Shown here: positions 53,512-61,966 of the stretch, piece by piece
Layout of the letters: each line of letters opens with the position of its first letter
Position numbering within the stretch: position 1 is the stretch's first letter
From: Sphingomonas palmae
GTDB lineage: Bacteria; Pseudomonadota; Alphaproteobacteria; Sphingomonadales; Sphingomonadaceae
Direction of reading: 5' to 3'
DNA length: 64,000 nucleotides
Assembly (NCBI RefSeq): GCF_900109565.1
Contig: NZ_FNZZ01000002.1
Location: 372,001 to 436,000 of the forward strand
The notes under the pieces: generated by a model
The model's input: only the letters and a program-made list of their open reading frames with translations
Told to the model about the DNA's origin: nothing
The model's database searches: none
Translations under genes and position numbers: made by a program

Positions 53512-54575
53512 GCTTCAACACCTTCGGGCGCGCGTTCCGCTTCATGACATGGGGCGAGAGCCACGGGCCGGCGATCGGCGCGGTGGTCGATGGCTGCCCG
53601 CCGGGGATCGCGCTGACCGAGGGCGACGTCCAGCCGTGGCTCGACCGGCGGCGCCCGGGCACCTCGCGCTTCACGACGCAGCGACGCGAGCTCGACGAGG
53701 TGCGCATCCTGTCGGGCGTGTTTGAGGGACGCACGACCGGCACGCCGATCAGCCTGATGATCGAGAACGTCGACCAGCGATCGAAGGATTATTCGGAGGT
53801 CGCGCAGGCCTATCGCCCCGGACACGCCGATTACGCCTATGACGCCAAATACGGTTTCCGCGACTATCGCGGCGGCGGGCGGTCATCGGCACGCGAAACC
53901 GCGTCGCGCGTCGCGGCGGGTGCGATTGCGCGGCTGGTTGTGCCGCAGGTGCGTATCCGCGCCTGGGTCGAGGCGATCGGCGGCGAAGCGGTCGATCCGG
54001 CGAATTTCGACGATGCGCAGATCGATGCCAATCCGTTCTTCTGCCCCGACGCCGCGGCCGCCTCGCGCTGGGAGGAGAAGGTCGATGCGGCGCGCAAGGC
54101 GGGGTCATCGCTCGGTGCGGTGGTCGCGTGCGAGGCGACGGGTGTGCCCCCCGGCTGGGGCGCGCCGCTCTACGCCAAGCTCGACAGCGAGCTCGCCGCC
54201 GCGGCCATGTCGATCAACGCAGTCAAGGGCGTCGAGATCGGCGACGGCTTCGCTGCCGCGGCGCTGACGGGCGAGCAGAATGCCGATGCGATGCGTCCCG
54301 GTGCCGATGGCCCTGCGTTCCTCGCCAATCACGCCGGCGGGATCGCGGGTGGGATCGCGACCGGCCAGCCGATCCGGCTTCGCGTCGCGTTCAAGCCGAC
54401 CAGCTCGATCCTGAACCCCGTCGAGACGATCTCACGAACCGGCGAAGCGGCGGAGATCGCGACCCGCGGCCGCCATGACCCGTGCGTCGGTATTCGTGGC
54501 GTGCCGGTGGTGGAGGCAATGGTCGCGCTGGTGCTCGCCGATCAGGCGCTGCTACACCGGGCGCAATGCGGATGA
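53508..54575 (+). CDS. aroC: Chorismate synthase
   Basis: Final shikimate-pathway enzyme, turning 5-enolpyruvylshikimate-3-phosphate into chorismate with reduced FMN. The 355-residue product has the signatures [50 protein letters not shown] and [23 protein letters not shown]. The ATG overlaps the GNAT stop (ATGA), making it the end of a coupled set from fabI. Confidence 0.94.
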   Translation: MSFNTFGRAFRFMTWGESHGPAIGAVVDGCPPGIALTEGDVQPWLDRRRPGTSRFTTQRRELDEVRILSGVFEGRTTGTPISLMIENVDQRSKDYSEVAQAYRPGHADYAYDAKYGFRDYRGGGRSSARETASRVAAGAIARLVVPQVRIRAWVEAIGGEAVDPANFDDAQIDANPFFCPDAAAASRWEEKVDAARKAGSSLGAVVACEATGVPPGWGAPLYAKLDSELAAAAMSINAVKGVEIGDGFAAAALTGEQNADAMRPGADGPAFLANHAGGIAGGIATGQPIRLRVAFKPTSSILNPVETISRTGEAAEIATRGRHDPCVGIRGVPVVEAMVALVLADQALLHRAQCG

Positions 54576-54730
54576 TTGTTGCCATACAGTAATAAAGCTT
54601 GCCTCCACGACTACGCCGCCAAGTACAATTGGCTGATGATGGTGGTTGATTCGCACTGATCCACCGCAAGTCTTGGGCGCTCTGCCCATCTTGTCGCACA
54701 ACCACCCGGCCGCAGCCGCTGCTTGGCTCC
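54576..54730. other. Gap between aroC and the Thr/Ser-rich gene
   Basis: This stretch is less GC-rich than its neighbours (for example CAGTAATAAAGCTTGCC near 54586). I find no gene, RNA or repeat in it. Confidence 0.4.
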
Positions 54731-54755
54731 GGAACATCTTGCAACAGCCCTCGTT
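54731..54755 (+). promoter_or_regulatory. EcfG-type general stress promoter
   Basis: GGAAC (54731-54735), 16 bases, CGTT (54752-54755): an exact match to the alphaproteobacterial EcfG consensus, 29 bases before the ATG of the next gene. Confidence 0.65.
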
Positions 54756-54784
54756 GAGCCTTCTGATACGAAGGAGAGACTGAG

Positions 54785-55168
54785 ATGCGTTACATGATCC
54801 CGCTCGCCGCGGTGGCGCTTGCGCTCCCCGCAATGGCTTCTGCGCAGACGACCGGCGGTACCGCCGGCGGCACGATGGGCACCGGCACCACGACCGGCAC
54901 GATGGGCACCCAGACAGGAACGATGGGCACCCAGACGGGCACAATGAACCCGACGTCGCCGAGCACAAGCAGCACGATGTCGACCGATTCGACGATGAGC
55001 ACGCCGTCGACCACCACGACGACGCGGTCGAGCCGCCGCAGCACGCGCAAGGGCACGATGTCGTCGCCCAGCACGATGCCGAGTACGTCTACGTCCGACT
55101 CGACGATGACGCCGTCGACCGATCCGATGAGCACGACGCCGAACACCACCGGCAGCACGCCGCGCTGA
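54785..55168 (+). CDS. Secreted Thr/Ser/Met/Gly-rich low-complexity protein, 127 aa
   Basis: After a normal signal peptide (MIPLAAVALALPAMASAQ) the whole mature protein is low complexity: GTMGTQT is repeated, then STMSTDSTMSTPSTTTTT, a basic island RSSRRSTRKG, and more STMPSTST units. No fold is recognised. GAAGGAGAG stands just before the ATG, and an EcfG-type promoter and a terminator frame the gene, so it is expressed as its own stress unit. Codon use is rich in ACG and TCG but not foreign. The role could be envelope protection or surface binding; this is a guess. Confidence 0.65.
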   Translation: MRYMIPLAAVALALPAMASAQTTGGTAGGTMGTGTTTGTMGTQTGTMGTQTGTMNPTSPSTSSTMSTDSTMSTPSTTTTTRSSRRSTRKGTMSSPSTMPSTSTSDSTMTPSTDPMSTTPNTTGSTPR

Positions 55169-55192
55169 TCGTCAGCTCGACGTAATCAGAAC

Positions 55193-55219
55193 AGGCCCGG
55201 GTTCATCCCCGGGCCTTTT
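55193..55219. terminator. Intrinsic terminator, probably bidirectional
   Basis: AGGCCCGGG paired with CCCGGGCCT around a 6-base loop, then TTTT on the plus strand. It separates the Thr/Ser-rich gene from the convergent purA. Confidence 0.75.
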
Positions 55220-55228
55220 CATTTATGG

Positions 55229-56518
55229 TCAGTCGGCGAAGGGATCGCGGACCAGGATGGTGTCCTCGCGCTCCGGACTGGTCGAGACGAGCGCGACCGG
55301 GCAGCGGATCAGCTCCTCGACGCGGCGGATGTACTTGATCGCCTGCGCCGGCAGATCGGCCCAGCTGCGCGCACCCGCGGTCGACCCAGACCAGCCGTCC
55401 ATCACCTCGTAGACCGGCTCGACCTCCGCCTGATCCTTGGCATGCGCGGGGTAATAGTCGAGCTCTTGCCCGCGCAGGCGGTAGCTGGTGCAGATGCTGA
55501 TCGTCTCGAACCCGTCGAGCACGTCGAGCTTGGTGAGCGCAATGCCGGTGATGCCGCTGACCGCCGCCGACTGGCGCACCAGCACCGCGTCGAACCAGCC
55601 GCAACGACGCTTGCGCCCCGTCACCGTGCCGAACTCGCGCCCACGCGTGCCGAGCCGCTCTCCGGTCGCGTCGTCGAGCTCGGTCGGGAACGGCCCCGAT
55701 CCGACCCGCGTCGTGTACGCCTTGGCGATGCCAAGCACGAAGCCGACCGCTGCCGGCCCCAGCCCCGACCCGCCGGCCGCAGTGCCCGCGATCGTATTCG
55801 ACGAGGTGACGTAAGGGTAGGTGCCGTGATCGACGTCGAGCAGCACGCCCTGCGCGCCCTCGAAGAGGATGCGGCGACCGGCGGTCCGCGCTTCGTTCAG
55901 GTCGCGCCACACCGGCTTTGCGAACGAGAGCACGAAATCGGCGATCTCGCGCAGGTCGGCGAGCAGGCGCTCGCGGTCGATCGGCGCCTCACCGAAGCCT
56001 GCACGCAGCGCGTCGTGGTGCGCGCACAGGCGGTCGAGCTGGGGGCCGAGATCATCCAGATGCGCGAGGTCGCAAACGCGCAGCGCCCGCCGGCCGACCT
56101 TGTCCTCATACGCCGGACCGATGCCGCGACGCGTGGTGCCGATCTTCCCCGCCCCGCTCGCATCCTCGCGAAGCGCGTCGAGATCGCGGTGAAACGGCAG
56201 GATCAGCGCGCAGGTGTCCGCGATCCTGAGCGTGTCGGGGGTGGCGACGACGCCCTGCTCGCCCAGCCTCTGTACCTCGTCACGCAGCGCCCAGGGATCG
56301 AGCACCACGCCGTTGCCGATCACCGACGGCGTACCGCGCACGATACCAGAGGGCAGCAGCGACAGCTTGTAGACGTTCTCGCCCACCACCAAGGTGTGAC
56401 CGGCATTGTGCCCGCCTTGGAAACGGACGACCACGTCGGCGCGCTCGGCAAGCCAATCGACCACCTTGCCCTTGCCTTCGTCGCCCCACTGGGCGCCGAC
56501 CACCGCTACATTCGCCAT
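55229..56518 (-). CDS. purA: Adenylosuccinate synthase
   Basis: First step from IMP to AMP, joining aspartate with GTP hydrolysis. The 429-residue protein has the N-terminal [20 protein letters not shown] (catalytic Asp/Lys region), [11 protein letters not shown], the [14 protein letters not shown] loop, [22 protein letters not shown] and [12 protein letters not shown]. Length is standard. ATG at 56518 with GGAG about ten bases away. Last gene of the minus-strand ser-his-pur cluster; a TonB-domain gene separates it from hisZ. Confidence 0.95.
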   Translation of the reverse strand: MANVAVVGAQWGDEGKGKVVDWLAERADVVVRFQGGHNAGHTLVVGENVYKLSLLPSGIVRGTPSVIGNGVVLDPWALRDEVQRLGEQGVVATPDTLRIADTCALILPFHRDLDALREDASGAGKIGTTRRGIGPAYEDKVGRRALRVCDLAHLDDLGPQLDRLCAHHDALRAGFGEAPIDRERLLADLREIADFVLSFAKPVWRDLNEARTAGRRILFEGAQGVLLDVDHGTYPYVTSSNTIAGTAAGGSGLGPAAVGFVLGIAKAYTTRVGSGPFPTELDDATGERLGTRGREFGTVTGRKRRCGWFDAVLVRQSAAVSGITGIALTKLDVLDGFETISICTSYRLRGQELDYYPAHAKDQAEVEPVYEVMDGWSGSTAGARSWADLPAQAIKYIRRVEELIRCPVALVSTSPEREDTILVRDPFAD

Positions 56519-56559
56519 GAGATACAGAACTCCGCCTGCCGCGTGCGGTTCGCGCGCCC

Positions 56560-56590
56560 TTCGACAGGGCTCGGCGCGCGAACGGTTCCG
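56560..56590. repeat. Possible dispersed repeat (CCCTTCGACAGGG type)
   Basis: GCGCCCTTCGACAGGGCTC lies in the gap 56519-56786 before purA. It resembles short intergenic repeats with a TCGAAGGG/CCCTTCGA core that are common in sphingomonads. I see only this copy in the window. The rest of the gap shows no gene. Confidence 0.3.
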
Positions 56591-56786
56591 AATTGTCCGC
56601 GGCGCGGGTAGCCGCGCGGGCGCGGCGGGTCAACCGGGTGGAAGGTCACTAAAGTCACACCCCTACGCATGTGCGCGCGCGAGGCGACGGAGAGGCGAGA
56701 CCTATTGGCCGGGCGCGAGAATGGAATTGCATGCCCGCTGCCTGTCACCAGTCGTGCATGTAGGACAGCGACATAGGCTCGCCCTG

Positions 56787-57422
56787 CTACTTGGAAGGAG
56801 GTGTGGCGCCTTTCTCGACGAACTCGATCGTACGCCAGCGTGCGCCGCGCACCAATTGGCCAGCCGCATCGCCGATCGGCTCGGTGGCGGTCAGCTGCGC
56901 GCCGACTGTGTAAGCCGCGCGATTGAGCGCCGCCGAGGGGCTCGGCTTCACGACATCGCAGGTTTCCTGGCTGCCGTCCGAGCGCTGGATCTGGCGAACG
57001 ACGACTTTCGCGTCGGCCGCTGGCACCGGCAGCTTGGCGACCTCTACCTCCATGTCGGGCGGGGTAATGGCCGCCTCACGCTGGCCATTACCCAATCGCC
57101 AGCTCACACGTTGGCGATATATCGCGAAGATCGGCTTGCCTGCCATATCGAGCGTTGGCTCCCACTTGCCTCGACGTGCGAAGGCGGCGCATGCCATCTG
57201 ATCGAGTATAGTGACCCCCGAGCTGGTCACGGTGCGACAGCGAGCCGCGTGCCCGGTCGGATCAACCGATATCTCGATCTCCGTTCGTCCCTCCTTGGCC
57301 GCGTTCAGCGCGGCCGAAGGATAGTCCGCCCATGATATCCACGTTAGCGGATCGCCGATCGGTGTTGGTCCCGAGTAAGTCACTGCCGCGCCGGCAAGCG
57401 CCACCAACATCAAACTGCCCAT
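56787..57422 (-). CDS. TonB C-terminal-like domain protein
   Basis: 211-residue protein. An N-terminal hydrophobic stretch (LMLVALAGAAVTYSG) suggests export or a signal anchor. Residues about 40-100 (EGRTEIEISVDPTGHAARCRTVTSSGVTILDQMACAAFARRGKWEPTLDMAGKPI) match the TonB C-terminal fold as used in small 'energy transducer TonB' proteins, including the paired Cys. The rest is unassigned, with a second Cys-containing repeat-like part (SDGSQETCDVVKPSPSAALNRAA). No ExbB/ExbD genes are near, so true TonB work is doubtful. Confidence 0.7.
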   Translation of the reverse strand: MGSLMLVALAGAAVTYSGPTPIGDPLTWISWADYPSAALNAAKEGRTEIEISVDPTGHAARCRTVTSSGVTILDQMACAAFARRGKWEPTLDMAGKPIFAIYRQRVSWRLGNGQREAAITPPDMEVEVAKLPVPAADAKVVVRQIQRSDGSQETCDVVKPSPSAALNRAAYTVGAQLTATEPIGDAAGQLVRGARWRTIEFVEKGATPPSK

Positions 57423-57484
57423 CGGTTACCTCCGCCGCGTTGATTGCGCATCGGTTTAGGCATGGCAACGTTTGCTTGAGGTTC

Positions 57485-58588
57485 TTAGTCGTGCAGCATC
57501 CTGACCTCGCCCGCCGACCAGACGTGCGTGCACAATTGCGCTTGCGGCGTGTCGCTCGCCTCCAGCGCGGCGACGGTAACCCAGCCCGCGGCGCGCATCG
57601 CTGCGCCCTCCTCGGGCGCCGTGCCGAGCGGCAGGAACAGTCGGCGGCGCTCGGGTGCGGGTTCACTCGCCAGTCGGTCGCCGTAGAGCGAGAAGCCTGT
57701 CGCCGCTTCTTCCGCGCCGCCTTCGTGGACGATCGTGTAGGTGCCGCCGCGGCCGATCTCCGCGCCGGCGCCGCGCGCGAACAGCGAAAAACCGAGCCAG
57801 GTCTGATATTCGAACCCGTGCCGCTCGGTCGGGTCGAGCGTCAGCGCGACGCGGCCGTCGACCGCGCGCGCGATCTCCGCCAGACCGTCGAGCCGCGAGG
57901 CCAGCACGCCCGAAGTGTCGAGCGCGCGCAGCCGCGCGAGCGCCTGATCGAACGGCCCGGCGGCCTCGACCAGCGGCAGATAGGCGGGCGCGATCTGCGC
58001 GACGCTGCCGGCATCCTTCGCGTCCAAGCGGTCGCGTAGTTGCTCGAGGTGATCGGCAGCGACCGGCATCGGGCCCGCCGCGAGCGCGTCGACCAGGTCG
58101 GGCAGCGTAAAGTCGATCGACACGCCCGAAACGCCCGCGGCCTCCAGCGCCTCCACTGCGACCATCACGACCTCTCGCGCGGCGGCGACCGAGTCGAGTC
58201 CGATCAGCTCGGCCCCGATCTGGCGCAGCTCGCGCGCAGGCGAGAGTTGTCCGCCGCGCAGTTTCAGGATCGAGCCGGCGTAGCTCATCCGCACCGGGCG
58301 CGGATGGTGCGCCATCCGCGTCGCCGCGATCCGCGCGACCTGCGCGGTCAGATCGGGCCGGACCGCGAGCGTGCGTTGCGACACCGGATCGACGAAGCGA
58401 ACGGCGTCGGTCAGGCCACCCGCCTTCAAGCGCGTCGACAGGCTCTCGGCATATTCGGCCAGCGGCGGGTCGACGCGTTCGTAGCCGTGCAGGCGAACGG
58501 CGGCGAGCAGACGCGCCTCGACCGCGGCGGCGGCGTCGGCGTGGGGCGGGAGGCGATCGCGCAGACCCTCGGGAAGGAGCGCGGTCAC
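57485..58588 (-). CDS. hisZ: ATP phosphoribosyltransferase regulatory subunit HisZ
   Basis: Histidyl-tRNA-synthetase-like regulatory partner of short-form HisG in histidine synthesis. The 367-residue protein shows LLPEGLRDRLPPHADAAAAVEARLLAAVRLHGYERVDPPLAEY, VRFVDPVSQRTLAVRPDLTAQVARIAATRM and the late GRGGTYTIV; the catalytic motifs for aminoacylation are not kept, as expected for HisZ. The GTG at 58588 overlaps the TGA of the DUF559 gene (GTGA), so translation is coupled to it. hisG is not in the window. Confidence 0.9.
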   Translation of the reverse strand: MTALLPEGLRDRLPPHADAAAAVEARLLAAVRLHGYERVDPPLAEYAESLSTRLKAGGLTDAVRFVDPVSQRTLAVRPDLTAQVARIAATRMAHHPRPVRMSYAGSILKLRGGQLSPARELRQIGAELIGLDSVAAAREVVMVAVEALEAAGVSGVSIDFTLPDLVDALAAGPMPVAADHLEQLRDRLDAKDAGSVAQIAPAYLPLVEAAGPFDQALARLRALDTSGVLASRLDGLAEIARAVDGRVALTLDPTERHGFEYQTWLGFSLFARGAGAEIGRGGTYTIVHEGGAEEAATGFSLYGDRLASEPAPERRRLFLPLGTAPEEGAAMRAAGWVTVAALEASDTPQAQLCTHVWSAGEVRMLHD

Positions 58589-59046
58589 TTAAACCCTCTT
58601 CCCTCAGCAGAGCGTCGGGTCGGTCGTGCTCCCAGCACGACCTTCACCTTGCGGGGCAAGGTGAACCCGACGCTGGTCGGGAGAGGGGCGGCACGGTACG
58701 CTTCCTCGATAACCAACAGCACACCTTCCAGATGGTGCATCACGTCCGCGTTGTTGAACCGGATCACATGGTAGCCCTGTTCTGCGAGCCACGCCGTCCG
58801 TCGCTCGTCGCGTGCCTCGTTGCCGGCGTGGGTGTCGCCGTCAACCTCGATCGCGAGTTTGCGTGCGCGCGCAGCGAATTCGAGGATGAAGGGGCCGACC
58901 GGAACTTGGCGGCTGAACTTTACGCCGTTGAAGCGGTGAGCTCGAAGCGCGGTCCACAACTCGCGCTCTGGCTGGATCATCTCGGACCGCATCGCCTTCG
59001 CTCGCCGCAGCGTTTCGCCGTTAAACACGTCGCTCCCCTCTCCCAT
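58585..59046 (-). CDS. DUF559 nuclease-like protein within REP-type sequences
   Basis: 153-residue protein with the DUF559 (Vsr/PD-(D/E)XK-like) domain: MRSEMIQPERELWTALRAHRFNGVKFSRQVPVGPFILEFAARARKLAIEVDGDTHAGN ... RTAWLAEQGYHVIRFNNADVMHHLEGVLLVIEE. The Glu/Asp in LEF and IEVDGDTH are where nuclease residues are expected. The start codon lies inside a CCCTCTCCC repeat and the 3' end is made of a large palindrome (58611-58674), which encodes the odd tail TLPRKVKVVLGARPTRRSAEG. It separates serA from hisZ. Function unknown; a small mobile or repeat-linked nuclease is my inference. Confidence 0.75.
   Translation of the reverse strand: MGEGSDVFNGETLRRAKAMRSEMIQPERELWTALRAHRFNGVKFSRQVPVGPFILEFAARARKLAIEVDGDTHAGNEARDERRTAWLAEQGYHVIRFNNADVMHHLEGVLLVIEEAYRAAPLPTSVGFTLPRKVKVVLGARPTRRSAEGRGFK
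58611..58674. repeat. Three-way-junction palindrome
   Basis: An outer 10-bp stem, AGCGTCGGGT (58611-58620) with ACCCGACGCT (58665-58674), encloses two perfect hairpins: GGTCGTGCT-CCC-AGCACGACC (58622-58642) and TTCACCTTGC-GGG-GCAAGGTGAA (58643-58665). All three stems are almost fully base-paired. It lies in the 3' end of the DUF559 coding region. Confidence 0.7.
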
Positions 59047-59047
59047 A

Positions 59048-59070
59048 CCCTCTCCCTAAAGGGGAGAGGG
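59048..59070. repeat. REP-like hairpin, copy 1
   Basis: CCCTCTCCC (59048-59056), loop TAAA, GGGGAGAGGG (59061-59070). It lies between the serA stop and the DUF559 start and shares its stem sequence with two copies upstream of serA. Confidence 0.7.
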
Positions 59071-59080
59071 CTTCTGGTCA

Positions 59081-60658
59081 TCAGAACGTCAGCCCCATTG
59101 CGGTCCTGACGCCCGGCAGCGCCTTGACGCGCGCGAGGAGATCGCCGTCGACGCGCTCGTCGACCGAGAGCAGCAGCACCGCCTCGCCGCCCGCCTGACG
59201 CCGGCCGAGATGGAAGGTGCCGATGTTGACGCCCGCCTCACCCAGCAGCGTGCCGAGCCGCCCAATGAAACCGGGCGCGTCCTCGTTGACGACGTAGAGC
59301 ATCGGGCCCGCCAGATCGGCCTCGACCTTGATCCCGAACAGCTCGACCAGCCGCGGTGCCGCGTCGCCGAACAAGGTGCCCACGACCGAGCGCTCTCCGT
59401 CCGCGGTGCGGACTGAGACGCGGACCAGCGTGTGATAGTCGCCCTCGCGCTCGCTCCTGATCTCGCGCACTTCCATGCCGCGGTCGCGCGCGAGCAAGGG
59501 CGCGTTGACCATGTTGACGGTCGCGGTCTGTGTGCGCAGGAAGCCGGCGAGCACTGCGCTCGTGATCGGCTTCTGGTTGAGTTCGGCCGCGGCACCTTCG
59601 GTGTGGACGGAGATACGATCGATCGCGCCGGTCGACAGCTGTCCGACGAGGCTGCCGAGCTTCTCGGCCAGCGCCATGTACGGCTTCAACTTGGGCGCTT
59701 CCTCCGCCGACAGGCTCGGCATGTTGAGCGCGTTGGTGACGCCGCCCGAGACGAGGTAATCGGCCATCTGCTCGGCGACCTGGATCGCGACATTGACCTG
59801 CGCCTCGGTGGTCGAGGCGCCCAGATGCGGGGTGGAGACGAAATTGGGCGTGCCGAACAGCGGCGACGCCTTGGCCGGCTCCTCGACGAACACGTCGAGC
59901 GCGGCGCCCGCGACGTGGCCCGAGTCGAGTGCGTCCTTCAATGCCGCTTCGTCGATCAGCCCGCCGCGCGCGCAGTTGATGATCCGGACGCCCTTTTTCG
60001 TCTTGGCGATGTTCTCGGCCGACAGGATGTTGCGCGTCTGGTCGGTCAGCGGCGTGTGGAGCGTGATGAAATCGGCGCGGGCGAGCAGCTCGTCGAGCGT
60101 CAACTTCTCGACGCCGATCTCGACCGCCCGCTCGGGGGTGAGGAACGGGTCAAACGCAACGACCTTCATTTTCAACCCGCGCGCGCGATCGGCGACGATC
60201 GAGCCGATATTGCCCGCGCCGATCAGCCCCAGCGTCTTGGAGGTCAGCTCGACCCCCATGAAGCGGTTCTTCTCCCACTTGCCGGCCTGCGTCGACGCAT
60301 CCGCCTCCGGCAGCTGGCGCGCGAGTGCGAACATCAGCGCGATGGCGTGCTCGGCGGTGGTGATCGAATTGCCGAACGGCGTGTTCATCACGACTACGCC
60401 CTTCGCCGATGCTGCGGGAATGTCGACGTTATCGACGCCGATGCCGGCCCGACCGACGACCTTCAGATTGGTCGCGTGCTCGAGAATGTCGGCGGTGACC
60501 TTGGTCGAGGAGCGGATCGCGAGCCCGTCGTAGTCGCCGATGATCGCCTTCAACTCGTCCGGCGTCTTGCCGGTGATCTCATCGACCTCGACGCCGCGCT
60601 CACGGAAGATCTGCGCCGCGCGCGGGTCCATTTTGTCGGAAATCAGTACCTTGGGCAT
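59081..60658 (-). CDS. serA: D-3-phosphoglycerate dehydrogenase
   Basis: First step of serine synthesis, oxidising 3-phosphoglycerate with NAD. The long form (525 residues): substrate domain (MPKVLISDKMDPRAAQIF), VVGRAGIGVDNVDIPAA, Rossmann LGLIGAGNIGSIVADRARG, RGGLIDEAAL, and HLGAST with the catalytic His. A middle ASB domain and a C-terminal ACT domain (PMLYVVNEDAPGFIGRLGTLLGEAGVNIGTF), the serine-sensing module, follow. The ATG at 60658 is standard; the frame upstream crosses the REP repeats and is not coding. serC is upstream on the same strand. Confidence 0.95.
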   Translation of the reverse strand: MPKVLISDKMDPRAAQIFRERGVEVDEITGKTPDELKAIIGDYDGLAIRSSTKVTADILEHATNLKVVGRAGIGVDNVDIPAASAKGVVVMNTPFGNSITTAEHAIALMFALARQLPEADASTQAGKWEKNRFMGVELTSKTLGLIGAGNIGSIVADRARGLKMKVVAFDPFLTPERAVEIGVEKLTLDELLARADFITLHTPLTDQTRNILSAENIAKTKKGVRIINCARGGLIDEAALKDALDSGHVAGAALDVFVEEPAKASPLFGTPNFVSTPHLGASTTEAQVNVAIQVAEQMADYLVSGGVTNALNMPSLSAEEAPKLKPYMALAEKLGSLVGQLSTGAIDRISVHTEGAAAELNQKPITSAVLAGFLRTQTATVNMVNAPLLARDRGMEVREIRSEREGDYHTLVRVSVRTADGERSVVGTLFGDAAPRLVELFGIKVEADLAGPMLYVVNEDAPGFIGRLGTLLGEAGVNIGTFHLGRRQAGGEAVLLLSVDERVDGDLLARVKALPGVRTAMGLTF

Positions 60659-60688
60659 GGGAAAGCTCCGGTGTGGGAGTGAGTAACT

Positions 60689-60711
60689 CCCTCTCCCCGC
60701 CGGGGAGAGGG
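60689..60711. repeat. REP-like hairpin, copy 2 (BIME-like pair)
   Basis: CCCTCTCCCC-GCC-GGGGAGAGGG, followed by TCGGGGTGA. With copy 3 it forms an inverted doublet because TCGGGGTGA is mirrored by TCACCCAA there. Confidence 0.75.
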
Positions 60712-60769
60712 TCGGGGTGAAAGGCGCGTGTCTCACCGAGAGCAGCGTCTCGGACGGCCCCTCACCCAA

Positions 60770-60792
60770 CCCTCTCCCCACAGGGGAGAGGG
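60770..60792. repeat. REP-like hairpin, copy 3 (BIME-like pair)
   Basis: CCCTCTCCCC-ACA-GGGGAGAGGG, preceded by CCCTCACCCAA. It lies ten bases after the serC stop and opposite in orientation to copy 2; as RNA it could act as a hairpin between serC and serA. Confidence 0.75.
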
Positions 60793-60802
60793 CTTTAAAA
60801 AA

Positions 60803-61966
60803 TCACGCCTTGGCGCTCGCGTAGGCCCAGTCGAGCCACGGCCCGAGCGCCTCGATGTCGGCGGTATTGACCGTCGCGCCGCACCAGATGCGCAGGCCCG
60901 GAGGAGCGTCGCGGTAGCCCGCGATATCGTACGCGGCGCCTTCCATCTCCAGCAGCGAGGCCATCTTCTTGATGAGGCTTTCGTCCGCGCCGGCGACCGT
61001 CAGGCAGACGCTGGTCTTCGAGCGCGAGGCCTCGTCCTCCGCAAGATGCCCGAGCCAGTCGCGGTCGGCGACGATCCGGTCGAGCGCGGCGGCGTTGGCG
61101 TCGGACCGCGCGATCAGCCCGCCTGCGCCGAGCGACTTCGCCCATTCCAAGGCCCAGATCGCGTCTTCGACCGCGAGCATCGACGGCGTGTTGATCGTCT
61201 CGCCCTTGAAGACGCCCTCAGACAATTTGCCCTTGCTCACCAGGCGAAACACCTTGGGCAGCGGCCAAGCCGGGGTATAGCTTTCCAGCCGCTCAACCGC
61301 GCGCGGCCCGAGGATCAGCACGCCGTGCGCTCCCTCGCCGCCAAGCACCTTCTGCCAGCTGAACGTCGCGACGTCGATCTTGTCCCACGGCAGGTCGTAG
61401 GCGAACACGCCGCTGGTCGCGTCGGCGAACGACAGCCCCTCGCGGTCATCCGCGATCCAGTCGCCGTTCGGCACGCGCACGCCGCTGGTCGTGCCGTTCC
61501 AGGTGAACAGCACGTCGTTCGACCAGTCGACCCGGGCGAGATCGGGCAGTTGGCCATAGTCGGCGCGAATCACGGTGGGATCGATCTTGAGCTGCTTGAC
61601 CGCGTCGGTCACCCAGCCCTCACCGAAACTCTCCCACGCGAGCGCGGTGACGGGGCGTGCGCCCAGCATCGTCCACATCGCCATTTCGTACGCGCCGGTG
61701 TCGGAGCCCGGGACGATACCGATCCGGTGCGTGTCAGGCAGGCGGAGCAGCTCACGCATCAGGTCGATGCAATATTGCAGCCGCTGCTTGCCGAGCTTCG
61801 AGCGGTGCGAGCGGCCGAGCACGTCGGTGGCGAGCTTGGCGGGATCGTAGCCCGGCGGCTTGGCGCATGGACCCGACGAGAAATGCGGGCGTGCCGGCTT
61901 GGTGGCGGGCTTCGCGCCATCGGTTTTCGGCGCAGTTGTGGCGTCGGCGAAAGTCTGGTCAGTCAA
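60803..61966 (-). CDS. serC: Phosphoserine aminotransferase
   Basis: Second step of serine synthesis (and pyridoxal-phosphate synthesis), using glutamate to aminate 3-phosphohydroxypyruvate. The 387-residue protein, of the alphaproteobacterial type, reads PHFSSGPCAKPPGYD, VPGSDTGAYEMAMWTMLG, NGTTSGVRVPNGDW, with the PLP Lys in TFSWQKVLGGEGAHG. The TTG at 61966 is set as start because GAGGAGAG stands seven bases upstream; the frame further up is unprotein-like. It precedes serA with a 144-base gap filled by REP repeats. Confidence 0.93.
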   Translation of the reverse strand: MTDQTFADATTAPKTDGAKPATKPARPHFSSGPCAKPPGYDPAKLATDVLGRSHRSKLGKQRLQYCIDLMRELLRLPDTHRIGIVPGSDTGAYEMAMWTMLGARPVTALAWESFGEGWVTDAVKQLKIDPTVIRADYGQLPDLARVDWSNDVLFTWNGTTSGVRVPNGDWIADDREGLSFADATSGVFAYDLPWDKIDVATFSWQKVLGGEGAHGVLILGPRAVERLESYTPAWPLPKVFRLVSKGKLSEGVFKGETINTPSMLAVEDAIWALEWAKSLGAGGLIARSDANAAALDRIVADRDWLGHLAEDEASRSKTSVCLTVAGADESLIKKMASLLEMEGAAYDIAGYRDAPPGLRIWCGATVNTADIEALGPWLDWAYASAKA

